NCBI GenBank assembly: GCA_963745675.1
Contig: CAVUYM010000018.1
Location: 434,001-498,000 of the forward strand
Reading direction: 5' to 3'
Length of the DNA stretch: 64,000 nt
Origin: JAUIIK01 sp963745675
GTDB lineage: Bacteria > Chloroflexota > Chloroflexia > Thermomicrobiales > CFX8
In this document: in pieces, positions 46,553 through 59,453 of the stretch
Layout: each line of letters starts with the position of its first letter
Position numbering within the stretch: the stretch's first letter is position 1
The notes under the pieces: model-generated
What the model was told of the DNA's origin: nothing
Databases searched by the model: none
The model's input: the letters and a program-made list of their open reading frames with translations, nothing else
Made by a program: the position numbers and the translations under genes

Positions 46553-49500
46553 ATGTTCCAACGCCTGCTAGTCCCTCAGATGCGCCACATAGCGCTGTTC
46601 GTCATCCTTCTGGTCGCCTTCGGGCTGCGGATTTACGGCCAGAACTGGGACGAGGGGCACTATCTCCATCCTGACGAACGCTTTATCGCAAGCGTCTCTG
46701 ATGGTCGCGTAACCCTACCGGCCGATCGCCTGGGAGACATATTCGACCCTGCCAATAGTCCTATTAACCCGCGGCGGGACGACGAGAACGGTAATGCTCA
46801 ATCGTTCGCCTATGGAACGCTCCCGATCTACGTTCAGGGCACTGTCAGCTGGTTGCTTGATTCCGTGGTTGATCGCAACTATGGCGAATACAGCAACCTC
46901 TATCGCGTCGGGAGAACGCTGACAGCCTTGCTCGATGTCGTCACAGTGCTTTTTGTCTTTCTCCTTAGCAGGCGCCTGTTCGATTCCGGCGCGGCTCTCA
47001 TTGGGGCGTCGCTCTACGCCCTTGCGGTCCTTCCAATACAACTGAGTCACTTCTTCACCGTTGATCCTTGGTTGACCGCGTTTGTCACAATGTCGCTCTA
47101 CTTCGCGATACGATATCTCGACCGTCCAGCGTTTCGAAACGCGATACTCATCGCTATCCCTGTCGGTTGCGCCTTCGCGACGAAGGCTAGCGTTCCTTCG
47201 CTTCTCGGCCCACTGGCGCTGGTTTTCGGATTCGCTTTGTGGAGGGCCGATGATCGTCGTCGTATCGGCGCGCAAGCCTCCACTGGGGCAATCATGTCGT
47301 TGGCCGTTTTCACTCTATTTGAGCCATATGCCCTGATCCGCCGCGAGCCCTTCATCCAGGATATTCGAACTCAGGCGCGCATCGTTCGGGGCATCTGGGA
47401 CGTTCCTTTTACGCGCCAATTCGTTGGTTTGACTCCAGGAGTCTATGACCTCAAGAATCTCTTCCTTTACACCGCTGGACCGGGGCTTCTTCTTGCTGGT
47501 TTGGCCGGACTAGCATTCGTTGTTCTACGAGCCGTGCGACAGCGCGACATTGCGCTTGCAGTGCCGATCGCCTGGGTTGTTGCCTACGTGCCGACGCTCC
47601 TCATCACCGAGGCGCGCTTTCTCCGTTATGCGCTGCCGCTGTTTCCGGTTATGGCCGTCTTCGCCGGCGGGATGCTCTGGGCGATTATGAGCCGACCGGG
47701 CCGGTTGCGCCTCGGTCAAGTGGTGACAGTAGTCGTTCTCGGGATCACTGCTATCTGGGCGTTCGGTTTCATCTCGATCTACGGCAGTGAGCATCCTCGC
47801 ATCGCCGCTTCGAACTGGATCTATGACAACATCGAACCGGGCTCGACCCTGACCGGCGAGTCGTGGGACGATGCTCTCCCTCTCCGCTTAGACGGCAAGG
47901 TCGGCACCTACACGATACAGTCCCTCGACATTTATGGAGACTTGCCACCTGAAGAAAAAGTCGCCTACTTCTATTCAACTCTTGAGCCAGTCGATTACAT
48001 TGTTATGTCTAGTGATCGGCTCATCTACTCGGTCGACAATTTGCCCTGGCGCTATGCAGTTCAGAATGAGTTCTACCGGCGGTTGCTGGACGGGCAACTT
48101 GGTTTTCAGCTCGTGTACAAAGCCGAGCTGCGACCCGAGCTTTTCGGCGTGCGCTTCGACGATTCTGGCGCCGATGAAAGTTTCACGGTCTACGATCACC
48201 CAAGAGTGATGATCTTCAAGCGTGTCGAAGATCTCAGTCAGGACGAATTCCGAGCGCGCCTTTTGTGGGGTATCAATCAGCCCTGGGAGCCGCAGCGCTA
48301 TCCATCCGAGCAATGGCTGATGCTCGACCAGCCCGTTGGTGAGCGAGAAGCCGTCCACGACATTGGTTGGAACACGCTAGCGGTCGATAGCGGGATCGTG
48401 GCGACATTCTCCTGGCTGATCGCGCTGGAACTGTTCGGGCTTGCGGTCCTCCCCTGGAGCGCTCTGATCTTCAGCCGCACGCCCGACCGTGGTGCGTTGG
48501 CTACCAGACTTTTAGGAGTTCTGGCCATCGGATGGCTGGTGTGGATTGGTGCAAGTCTTGGCTATTGGCGTGCAACGACGCCAACGGTTGCTGTGTGCCT
48601 CGCGCTTGTCGCAGCAGCAAGCTGGGCCTGGTTCCGCTGGCGGTATGATCAGGGCCGCGCTCCGGTTCTGCCGACACTGAGAGCCTATGGTCTAGTTGCG
48701 GCGCTCATGCTCACGATATTCTTGCCGTTTCTACTCTTCCGCGCCATCTACCCGGACTTCTGGCAAACGTATTTGGGTGGCGAAAAGCCCTTTGAACTTG
48801 CCTATTTGCGAGCCGTTGCCGCGTCCGGCGAGATGCCGCCCTACGATCCCTGGTACAGCGATGGCACGATCAATTACTACTATTATGGTTGGCATCTGGT
48901 CAGCACAATCGGCAGGCTTCCGGGTGTCGGGATAACCAATGCCTTCCAGCTTGCGGTCGCGACGTTTGCCGCCTTTCTGGGGATGAGCGTCGCACTCGTG
49001 GGGCTATTACTTGGAGGGGTTCGGCGCCAACTGAGACCGTTCTCTCGACGCGCGTTGGGGCCTGCACTAGCTGTCGTTGGTGTGCTCTACGCCGGCAACC
49101 TGGATGCTGTCCGGCAGTTGATCGAAATTCGCAGGCAAGCGCCAGATTTGTTCGACTTCTGGGGCAGCACACGCGTGATCGATTACACCATCAACGAGTT
49201 CCCTTATTTCTCGTATATCTGGGCTGACTTGCACCCGCACCTGATGGGAATGCCGGTAGTTGCCCTTGCTCTCGCGCTGCTTGTCGCTACCGCCGACCAC
49301 GCGAAAGTATGGAGATCGTCCAGAGCCAGCAACATAGAGCTGATTGCCACTCTGGGAGTAGCCGGTGCGCTGACGCTCGGCAGCGTCTTCGTGATCAATG
49401 CCTGGGATTTGCCGTTGGCCATAGCCGTAACTGTGGCTACGCTTGCCTATGCAGGTCTGCTGAGGTCGAAACGGGCCGCCATAGCCCTGGCAATTGCCGG

Positions 49501-50963
49501 GATCGCCGTTGTCGCCTCTGGCTATGCGATGTTCCTCCCATTTCACGCTAACTTTTACAGCGTCGTCGATGGCGTGGCCCGGGCTGACAATGGTTCGAAT
49601 CTGCGGCAGTTCTTGACGGTATGGGGCATCTTCTTCTTCATTGCCGGGGCAGTGATAATCTTTTCAACCATTCGAGTCGCACGGAACCTTCGTCGCATCG
49701 AATTAGCTCTTCCGATGATCGTCCTGCTCTTCGTCTCAACTGCAGTCGGACTCGTCGTTAACCCGTTTGACAGTGGAAGCAATCCGCTTGGGCAAATGCT
49801 ATTCGTAACGCTGACGGTTGCGATTTTCGTCTGTGCTTCGACGATCGTAACGCGTCCCTTATCCCGCCATCCGCTCCCACTTCTCGCTATCGTTGGCATG
49901 GTTGGTGCATCCGGCTTCACCGCAACGAGCGAACCGTCTGCTTCGGTGGCAATCGGCATCGCCGCTTCGGCGTCAATGTTCGCCGTCGCAAATTGGCGCT
50001 TGCCATCGCGCTTTCTCCCCTGGGCCTTTATCGCCGTTGGATGTTTGACCATCGCATCCACAGAGTTTGTCTACATCGTCGACGATCTTCAGAACGGGCA
50101 ATGGCAGCGGATGAACACTGTTTTCAAATTCTCCCTCCAAGCCTGGATATTGATCGCTATAGGAGCCGGTGTGTTGTTGGCCAGAATGGTGATGTCCATC
50201 TCGTTTTCGAATTTCGCGGCGTCCCCGCAACAACTTGGTGTTATTGCTGAAGGGCTTGGGCATGCTGGCGAAGATTCCGTCGTGCGCCGCAACTGGAGGC
50301 AATCTTCGCGGACCATCGTGGCCTGTAGCAGGCGTCGTGGCGCTGGCTCTGGGGCTCGCCTATCCATTGTTCGCAACGCCCGTCAGATTGCGCCAGGACA
50401 TGCCCTCATCTCCAGACGCGCTGACGCTTGATGGCTATGCCTGGATGGAACGTGGCACGATCGTGAACGGTACCGGAGACCTGATCTCATTCGCTGGCGA
50501 TCTCGATGCCATCAATTGGCTCAATAGCCACGCCGACCAGACGGCGGTCATCGTCGAAGCCGGGATTGGTCCGTATCGAGGCAACGGCGCACGCATATCG
50601 AGCGGGACCGGAAATCCGGCGGTAATCGGTTGGGATCGTCACCAATATCAGCAACGCTACCCGGATGGAATTGCCAAGCGCATGGCCGATGTCCGCACGA
50701 TATACAACGCCACCGACATCAGCCAAAAGCTTGAGTTGCTACGCCGTTACAACGTTCGCTACGTGATCGTTGGCGACGTTGAACGGCTCTGGAACACGCC
50801 CGATAATCCAACTTACTACGCCTCGGCGGCCGGGCTCGATACCTTCGATTCGATGCTCGGTCAGTCGCTGCGGCTTGCCTTTGTGAGTGGTTCGACCAGA
50901 GTCTATGAAGTGCTCGATTTTCCTTCGATCCGTCCGGCAGTCGACGCGAATCACAATCTATGA
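46553..50963 (+). CDS. GT39-like glycosyltransferase fused to a DUF2298 (YYY) domain
   Basis: A very large membrane protein, about 1,470 residues, with one frame break near 50250-50300. The N-terminal part is GT39/ArnT-like: first membrane helix, then NWDEGHYLHPDERF (candidate catalytic acidic residue), FAYGTLPIYV, LPIQLSHFFTVDPWLTAF, a run of membrane helices, and a soluble segment with ASNWIYDNIEPGS. The C-terminal half is a DUF2298/Chlor_Arch_YYY domain with DPWYSDGTINYYYYGWHL (residue about 764) and INEFPYFSYIWADLHPHLMG (about 880). It presumably moves lipid-linked sugars across or at the membrane. It overlaps the next gene by ATGA. Confidence 0.85.
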
Positions 50964-53250
50964 GTTCAGCTGAAGCCGTTATCCGTTGGTGGCTTGCCTA
51001 CTCGCTTGTGTCAGTCGCATTCGCGCCATTTGTCTGGTGGGTTGCGGCCGGGCTTGGCAGGTATCGCCATGCCCTCCTGCGCCCTGTCGCGCTTGTCGTT
51101 GCGACGTTCGTTGTCTGGTGGCCAGCGGCGCTCTTTGGAATACCGTTTCAACGGGAGACGATCATCGCAGGTATCGTGCTTGGCGGCGCTGGTGGCTGGT
51201 TTCTTATGTGGACACGATCCAGAGAGTTGATCTCGGAATTCCGATCGTTGATGGTGTTCGAGTTGGTTTGGGTAGTCGCTCTACTGGGATATGTCGCGTT
51301 CAGATCGGCAAATCCCGATATCGCAAATACCGAGAAACCTATGGAGATTGCGCTGCTCTCTTCCGTAACAATCTCGAGCAATGTGCCGGCTCCAGATCCC
51401 TGGTATGCCGGATCTCCGATCAATTACTACTATTTCGGCTATCAATCGGTTGCGACACTAATCCATCTGAGCGGAGTGCAAGCTTCAATTGCCTTCAATC
51501 TGATGCTTGCCAGCCTCTTCGCTTCAACACTAACCGTCGCTTCTGCAATCGGCGCCTGGCTGGCAGAGAGGGCTCGCCTGAGTCAACTATCAATCTGGGC
51601 GTCCGCAGTCCTGGCTGGCTTCTTCGTTACTCTGGCTGGCAATCTTGAGACATTTGTACGGCTCGTGCGTTCGCCGGGCGACACGATTTCGGCTGGCTGG
51701 TGGGATGGCGTCGGCTGGCAGGCCAGCAGGGTGATCGTTGATAACGGGGTCAACGGCAACCCTGGACCACTGGATACGATCAACGAGTTTCCTGCCTTCT
51801 CGTTCGTACTTGGCGACCTGCATCCTCATCTAACAACGCTGCCGGTCCTGCTTGCCACGATTGCGCTGGCGACGGGACTGGCGGGCGACCAACGACACTG
51901 CACCTGGGGGCGTACGGTAGCGGTCGGAGCATTTGCCGGATTGCTTTACGCATCCAACAGCTGGGATGCGCCGGTTGGCATCGTCGTCGTCATCGGCGCG
52001 ATCGTCATTGCCTGTGGCTTTGACCAACTACTTTGCAATCCTGCGAATCGGCGTAGCAATTGCAGGAGCGGCGCTTGCCGCGCTTCCGTTTGCGCTGTCG
52101 TACACGGCGCCTGTCGGTGTCAGCACCAATGAGGTTCCCGGCTGGCTTGCGAGAATTCCGGTGCTCGGGACCTTACCCGACACTATCGCCATCGTGACCT
52201 GGAAGCCTTCGTCGGCGCGTGAAATTCTTATCGTCCACGGCGTCTGGATTGCCATCGCCGCGATCTTCTGTGCCTGGGCTTTCGGAACATCAGTGACGCT
52301 GAGGAGGCAGCGTGAGGGAACACGTCAGCGTCATCGGTCCTCTGGCGCTTCTAGTCGCAGCTGTGGCGATCGCATGGTCACCTGCTCTGCTGCTTCTGGG
52401 CATTCCCGGCGCTGCGCTCCTGTCGATCGCGATCCTGGACAGCCGCGCTGAAACGCGGATTGTTTCCGCGATATACGCATGCGGATTCGGCCTGGCGCTA
52501 ATTCCGGAGTATCTCTACATCCAGGATTCATTCGACAGCCGCATGAACACGATCTTCAAGCTCAACTTTCAGGCCTGGATGTTCTTCGGAGTTGCGAGCG
52601 CCGCGGGCCTCGTGGTCGTGGCTGCCAGATCCAGCGGTAGGATTCGCTATGCGACGATCACTCGCTGTCTGTTATGTCAGTTCTAGTCACGGTGCCCTTA
52701 TTCGATTCTCTCCGCAGAGGACTGGATGGATATGGGTATCGCATCCGGCACGCTCGACGGCGCAGCCTACCTTGAGGTAACCAATTCGGCTGAAGCGAAT
52801 GGAATAGCCTGGCTTGCGAGCGAAGCGCGAGCGAGGGCGACGTGATCGTAGAAGCACCCGGCTGCGCGTATCAGACGATAAATGGCGTGCCGATGAATCG
52901 ATTCTCTGCGTTCACCGGCGTTCCTACACTGCTAGGATGGGCCAACCACGAAAGGCAATGGCGCAGAGGGGAATTTGAGGATCTCTCGGCGGAGATCGAC
53001 GCGCGCGACATGCTCGCGAACAGCTGGCTTGACGGCGTTCCGTGAGCATCGTCAGCGGATCTCGAACCACGTTTCATCGTCTTCGGCGCTGATCGAACGC
53101 TTCACTTCCGAACACTGTCCCATGCTCAGAGCGAGGGGTGCGGCGGAAATTGACGCGCTCGTCGCGCTGGATGGTCCATTGCGTTTGAAGAAGGTCAGAC
53201 GACGATACTGGCGCGATCCGACGACCCGGCCATTGCGGCAAGGGAATTGA
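50960..53250 (+). CDS. DUF2298 (Chlor_Arch_YYY) membrane protein
   Basis: Second YYY-family protein, coupled to the first by ATGA. Seen: several membrane helices, PAPDPWYAGSPINYYYFGYQ (residues about 143-162) and INEFPAFSFVLGDLHPHL (about 274-291), later FDSRMNTIFKLNFQAWMF. A soluble C-terminal end has RFSAFTGVPTLLGWANHERQW. Frames break near 52020, 52315, 52680, 52730, 52845, 53045 and again near the end, so the exact stop is uncertain; 53250 is one candidate. It probably works with the GT39 fusion in the same glycan pathway. Confidence 0.72.
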
Positions 53251-53279
53251 GGTCGATTGACGAATCTGCTATTCTAATG

Positions 53280-53300
53280 ACACGCGACACAACAGCGTGT
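53280..53300 (+). terminator. Small hairpin with T-rich tail before infC
   Basis: ACACGC (53280-53285) pairs with GCGTGT (53295-53300) around a 9-base loop, followed by ATTTTGTTGT. It could end the DUF2298 transcript or act in the infC leader. The stem is short. Confidence 0.4.
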
Positions 53301-53330
53301 ATTTTGTTGTACCTGTCCTTAGATAACAAG

Positions 53331-53344
53331 AGGGGGACTCAATA
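53331..53344 (+). promoter_or_regulatory. infC ribosome site and candidate ATA start codon
   Basis: AGGGGG (53331-53336) lies 5 bases before ATA (53342-53344). The next in-frame codons (ISSRT, then V at GTG 53357) lead straight into the conserved VRINERIR start of IF3. GTG 53357 is about 20 bases from the ribosome site, too far. Rare ATT/ATA-class start codons let IF3 repress its own translation in many bacteria. Confidence 0.55.
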
Positions 53345-53894
53345 AGCTCCAGAACGGTGCGCATCAACGAACGCATCCGCATTCGAGAAGTACGCCTGAT
53401 CGATGAAGAAGGCAATCAGCTCGGAGTAATTCCCACGGTGGAAGCGCTCCAGGCGGCGCGAGACAAGGGACTTGATCTCGTCGAGGTTGCGCCGAATGCC
53501 AACCCACCCGTAGCTCGTTTGATGGACTACGGGAAATTCCGTTATGAGGAGAGCCGCAAAGAGCGGGAGGCCCGCAAAAAGCAGAAGCAGGCTCAGCTCA
53601 AGGAAATTCGCTTTACTCCGAACATCGACACCCACGATCTTGAGACCAAGGTCCGGCACGCGCGAAAATTCCTGAGCGCAGGCGACAAAGTGAAGGTTTC
53701 GGTCCGTTTCCGAGGACGCCAGAATCTTCATCGTGATCTCGGGCGCGATTTACTGTTGCGGGTCAGTTGACATGCTCGAAGACATTGCCCAGGTCGATCA
53801 GATGCCGAAGTCCGAGGGACGCGACATGTCCATGTTGCTTAGTCCGGACCCGGATGTGATCGAAGTTGCCGTCGAATCGGAAGAAGAGGCCTGA
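53342..53894 (+). CDS. infC: Translation initiation factor IF-3
   Basis: Controls start-codon fidelity and subunit dissociation on the 30S ribosome. Seen: RINERIRIREVRLIDEEG, RDKGLDLVEVAPNANPPVARLMDYGKFRYEE, KEIRFTPNIDTHDLETK and HRDLGRDLLLRV. One extra T near 53768 breaks the frame; after it, DMLEDIAQVDQMPKSEGRDMSM completes the C-terminal domain, followed by an acidic tail. The start is probably the ATA at 53342. It heads the infC-rpmI-rplT cluster. Confidence 0.92.
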
Positions 53895-53956
53895 GGGCTC
53901 CAGATTTCATCATAGCGTTCGTCGCGCCCTGCTGCTATCATTAGAGGTCGCAACTG

Positions 53957-53980
53957 ACGGCACCGCCTTTGCGGTGCCGT
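53957..53980 (+). terminator. Hairpin between infC and rpmI
   Basis: A perfect 10-bp stem ACGGCACCGC / GCGGTGCCGT around CTTT, followed by TTGAATG, 37 bases before rpmI. It could be a partial terminator or attenuator. In other bacteria this operon is controlled by L20 binding its own mRNA leader; whether this is such an element is unknown. Confidence 0.6.
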
Positions 53981-54017
53981 TTGAATGCCGCATTAGTCAC
54001 GATGAGGGCGGGTTATC

Positions 54018-54222
54018 ATGCCAAAAATGAAGACAAATAAGGCCGCTGCACGGCGCTTCAAGATCACGAGCACCGGCAAGGTCATGCGCGCCAAGGGTAT
54101 GAAATCCCACTTCCGGCGTCGCAAGGCGAAGCGCACCAAGCGCATGTTCGACAAGATGTACGAAGTTGCACCACAGGACAGCCAAGCGCATCAAGCGCAT
54201 GCTGCCCTACGGCGTCAAGTAA
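54018..54222 (+). CDS. rpmI: 50S ribosomal protein L35
   Basis: A very basic 67-residue protein of the large subunit. Starts PKMKTNKAAARRFK, then RAKGMKSHFRRRKAKRTKRM. One extra G near 54178 breaks the frame; removal gives TAKRIKRMLPYGVK and a stop at 54220-54222, matching the usual L35 length and end. Lies between infC and rplT as expected. Confidence 0.93.
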
Positions 54223-54255
54223 TTCACTCGACCTTCCTGAGAGAGGAAAGCACCG

Positions 54256-54610
54256 ATGGTACGTATCAAACGGGGGCACACGAATCATCGTCGCCACCGC
54301 AAGATCCTCAAGAGGGCCGAAGGGTTCCGCGGCACGCGCCGGCGCCTCTTCAAGCGTGCCAACGAAGCGGTCATGCGCGCCGATGCTTCGGCATATCGCG
54401 ACCGTCGCTCGCGCAAGCGCCAGATGCGCCGGCTCTGGATCCAGCGCATTAATGCAGCGTCCCGATCGCATGGACTGCCTTACAACCAAGTTGATCAATG
54501 GTCTGACGAAATCCGGAGTCGCAATCGATCGCAAGATCCTGGCCGATCTGGCCGTGCGCGACCCGGAAGCTTTCGGCGAATACGTCACCGTTGCCAAGGC
54601 AGCGCTGTAG
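54256..54610 (+). CDS. rplT: 50S ribosomal protein L20
   Basis: Binds 23S rRNA early in 50S assembly. Seen: VRIKRGHTNHRRHRKILKRA, RRLFKRANEAVMRADASAYRDRR, LWIQRINAASRSHGLPYNQ. One extra G near 54490 shifts the frame; after removal, LINGLTKSGVAIDRKIL and FGEYVTVAKAAL complete the protein. Start ATG 54256 after GAGAGGAAAG. About 117 residues, the normal size. Confidence 0.94.
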
Positions 54611-54633
54611 TATCTCTGACTTGACTTGCGACG

Positions 54634-55439
54634 ATGAGCCAGATCGACATCGTAACGAGCCGGACGAATCAATCCGTCCGGCTCGTTCGTTCGCTCTACG
54701 ATCGCCGTGCGGTTCGGTATCGAGAGCGGCCTCTTCGTCGCGGAGGGGTTCGGACCGTCGGCAGCCTGATCGAGCAGGGCTGCCGTCTCGATACGATTGC
54801 TGATCGACGCCGACCGTCAAGGCGACCTGCCGGGCAGATTCTTCCAGGCAGCCGAGGAAGCTGACGCCCATATACTGGCCGTCGATCCTGCTTTGTTCAA
54901 AGAGCTGTCCGATGTGGAAGCCGCTCAACCGGTCATCGGCGTCTTCGCTTTTCCCGAACATGAAATGCCAGCGTCACCGTCGGTCGTCGTGGCCTTCGAC
55001 GGTATCCAGGATCCCGGCAACGTCGGTTCGATCATCCGCACGTGCAACGCGGCTGCCGTCGACGCAGTCCTGATAATGAAAGGCACGGCAGATCCCTACG
55101 GGCCGAAAGTGGTCAGGGCAACCGCTGGCCAAATCGCCGCGCTGAACATCGTGCATCTGTCGTCCCCGGCTGCGCTTAGCGACAGACGAATTCAGCGGAT
55201 TTCCGCGGAGAATCCTGATTGCCGACGGTAAAAACGGAACTCCGCATACGGAAATCGAGTGGGATTCTCCATTTGTGCTCGTACTGGGCAACGAAGCTTC
55301 GGGTCCGAGTGCGGACTGGGATGAATTCGAGACTGAACACGTCCGTATCCACATGAATCCGGCCGTCGAATCGCTCAACGTAGCTGCGGCTGCGGCCATA
55401 CTCCTTTTCGAAGCCCGACGCGATTGTGCCTTCATCTAG
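54634..55439 (+). CDS. SpoU/TrmH-family RNA 2'-O-methyltransferase
   Basis: A SPOUT methyltransferase, probably acting on tRNA or 23S rRNA. N-terminal substrate domain: IVTSRTNQSVRLVRSLYDRR and, after frame changes near 54730 and 54800, DADRQGDLPGRFFQAAEE. The knotted catalytic domain has the three motifs DGIQDPGNVGSIIRTCNAA, FVLVLGNEASGPS and MNPAVESLNVAAAAA. A further break lies near 55190. Position directly after rplT is common for this gene in several phyla. Confidence 0.86.
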
Positions 55440-55569
55440 ACTTCGTACGTATGCCTGTTTTTGGGAATTCTTCCCGGATCTATGCTATAGTCCGGCCCGT
55501 TGTCACTCGTTTTGGGACACGCGAATATTATGTCCTAACGATATTGCCAAGAACAAGGGGGACACCATA

Positions 55570-55848
55570 TTGCGAAAGCAAGACTTGATAAAAGAAGTAG
55601 CACGAAGGACCAAGCAGCCTGAATCACTTTCGGGCGAATTCGTCAATGCGACTTTCGACACGATCGTCGAGAGCCTCTCCGGCGGAGAAGATGTAACCAT
55701 TACCGGTTTCGGAACCTTCGGTATCACCGAGCGTGCCGCCCGCGAGGGCCGCAATCCGCAGACCGGTGAGCCGATGCAGATTCCTGCCGGTAAGACACCG
55801 CGCTTCCGCCCTGGAACGCAACTCAAGCGCGCCGTTTCCGACAACTAG
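55570..55848 (+). CDS. HU-family DNA-binding protein
   Basis: A 92-residue nucleoid protein that bends DNA. Seen: KQDLIKEVARRTKQPE, NATFDTIVESLSGGEDVTITGFGTFGI, RNPQTGEPMQIPAGKTPRFRPG. Start TTG 55570 follows AAGGGGG. Upstream a weak promoter may exist: TTGGGA (55461-55466) and TATAGT (55486-55491) with a 19-base spacer. The gene ends at a strong terminator shared with gyrB. Confidence 0.93.
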   Translation: MRKQDLIKEVARRTKQPESLSGEFVNATFDTIVESLSGGEDVTITGFGTFGITERAAREGRNPQTGEPMQIPAGKTPRFRPGTQLKRAVSDN

Positions 55849-55880
55849 ACCTATCCGACAGAAACCAAATAGCAAACAGA

Positions 55881-55908
55881 GATGGCGCCCCGCTTACGGG
55901 GCGCCATC
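55881..55908. terminator. Bidirectional terminator between HU and gyrB
   Basis: A perfect 12-bp GC-rich stem (GATGGCGCCCCG with its complement) around CTTA, followed by TTTAC. It lies 32 bases after the HU stop and 28 from the end of gyrB, so it probably stops both. Confidence 0.88.
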
Positions 55909-55936
55909 TTTACATACGAACGATCGAAAAGCCTTG

Positions 55937-57853
<1,917 letters not shown>

Positions 57854-57882
57854 ACTACTACTCCTTCTTCAGTACCAAGTTG

Positions 57883-58869
57883 TTATGCCGCGCGGGACGG
57901 GCTCGGGAGATCACCCGTCCCGACGATTGCGGCTCGATCTTCGTAATAGATCATTCCTGCGGCGATCATGCCGGTCGAAACAAATGCATTTCCGACTATT
58001 GCAATCAACGTCCCCGGCGGGACAGTCGCCAGCAATCGCCAAACAAATGGAAACCCTCCAGTCACAACCATGAAACTCACAATAAACGCGAGTGACTGCC
58101 AGCCATAGGCACGCACGACGCGATAGCTGGACCGGAAGGCTTGAGCTGCCGTCGCTCCATCAAGCACGATCGCGTAGACAGAGAAGAAGAACAGCACAAA
58201 TCCAAGCCCAGCCGGGATGAGCATCAGGAACGCAAGAATGCCGATCAGGCCCGAACCGACGTAAACCAGGGTGCCCTGGGCGACGATCAGAGGCCAGCTG
58301 AGAAGAATCAACAGGCCAACGCTGGCCAATACCCACAGCAGCATCCGGTACGCGGTGACCAGGATCGTTCGCAAGTCAACCCGTGGCGTCAGGTCGCGAG
58401 ATACGTCACCAACCGCCAGCAAATAAGCCGACCCAACGATGTAGCCGCCAAACAGCAACAGCACTGTCAACGCTGCCAGAAGCCACCAGGGGCCATCTGC
58501 CATTTCTGGACGCCAGGAGGCGAGCCGCACAGATTCGTCGGATACCAACGAAGGCAGAAATGTTGGCATACGAATCGTGAAGAGCTGGACGCTCAGAAGC
58601 TCAGCCAGGTTGAATTGCTCCTGCCCCTCAATGACATTCGCCGACGACTCACCTATACGCTCTATGGGCCGTATCGCATCCGCGATTTTGATTACCAGCG
58701 GTCCGGCCGTTATCCTCAGTCCAAGCCAGAGATAGAGATCCAGCAGGACAGGACCAAGGACGATCCACGGCCGCGCTAACAGGCGCGTGTAAGCCAGCCC
58801 TATCGTGTCAATCACACCCGGGAGCTCTGACGCGCTTCTCTGTTGTGGCTGCTGTTCTCGATCCGCCAT
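57883..58869 (-). CDS. Multi-pass membrane protein
   Basis: Intact, 328 residues. Polar N-terminus, then about six hydrophobic helices: WIVLGPVLLDLYLWLGL, GPWWLLAALTVLLLFGGYIVGSAYLLAV, MLLWVLASVGLLILLSW, GLIGILAFLMLIPAGLGFVL, SLAFIVSFMVVTGGF, IAIVGNAFVSTGM. The pattern (long loop, then paired helices, DGATAAQAFRSSYR) resembles uncharacterised transmembrane proteins with glycerophosphodiester-phosphodiesterase-type membrane domains, but the family is not certain. It is 29 bases upstream of gyrB. Confidence 0.6.
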   Translation of the reverse strand: MADREQQPQQRSASELPGVIDTIGLAYTRLLARPWIVLGPVLLDLYLWLGLRITAGPLVIKIADAIRPIERIGESSANVIEGQEQFNLAELLSVQLFTIRMPTFLPSLVSDESVRLASWRPEMADGPWWLLAALTVLLLFGGYIVGSAYLLAVGDVSRDLTPRVDLRTILVTAYRMLLWVLASVGLLILLSWPLIVAQGTLVYVGSGLIGILAFLMLIPAGLGFVLFFFSVYAIVLDGATAAQAFRSSYRVVRAYGWQSLAFIVSFMVVTGGFPFVWRLLATVPPGTLIAIVGNAFVSTGMIAAGMIYYEDRAAIVGTGDLPSPSRAA

Positions 58870-58887
58870 CGCCTGTAGTCTTCATTT

Positions 58888-59262
58888 TCAGGACCAGCCG
58901 AGCTCTTCGAGCCGTGCTTCGCCAATACCAAAATGGTGGGCAATCTCGTGGATTACCGTTTTCCGTACTTGGGCTGCAACATCTTCGTGCGAACGGCTAC
59001 TTCGTTCGATCGGACCCTGGAAAATCGTTATTTTGTCCGGCGGAATGAGGGAATAACCACCATTTCTCGCAGTCAACGGCACCCCTTGGTATAAGCCAAA
59101 GAGCGTGGCACCTTTCCTCACACCAACATCGTTTAGCTGACGCTGTGATGGCCATGGTTCAATGACAACATCAACGTTGGCCATCTTGTCGAGGATCTGC
59201 TCTGGAAGTCCGTCCAGCACATCTACAACTAGCGATTCGAACTCGACATCGGTGAGCCGCAA
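58888..59262 (-). CDS. Small zincin-like metallopeptidase
   Basis: Intact, about 124 residues. Seen: FESLVVDVLDGLPEQILDKMANVDVVIE, LFGLYQGVPLTAR, ITIFQGPIER and VRKTVIHEIAHHFGIGEARLEELGW with the HExxH zinc motif and a third ligand region. This is the short metallopeptidase family once called DUF1025 (Zincin_1). Role unknown. It lies 18 bases before the membrane protein gene on the same strand, so these and gyrB may be one unit. Confidence 0.88.
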   Translation of the reverse strand: MRLTDVEFESLVVDVLDGLPEQILDKMANVDVVIEPWPSQRQLNDVGVRKGATLFGLYQGVPLTARNGGYSLIPPDKITIFQGPIERSSRSHEDVAAQVRKTVIHEIAHHFGIGEARLEELGWS

Positions 59263-59453
59263 ATTTGGATCCTTCGCTCATCTGCATAACCTCCTAATTC
59301 TACCATTTTTGCCGTTCGTACGCAGAAAAACGTCACCATCCTGATGCCGCGCGGTAGCGCTTCGCTATTGTCCTTCGACCAGCGAAGTTGAGCGCGGAGT
59401 GGGGGCGTACTATATTCAGTGATCAACATCAGCTATGGGGGGACATCACAAAA

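Noticed and set aside
47525..47794. Minus-strand frames inside the GT39-DUF2298 gene
   Set aside because: Shadows of a gene with strong membrane-protein pattern and family motifs on the plus strand.
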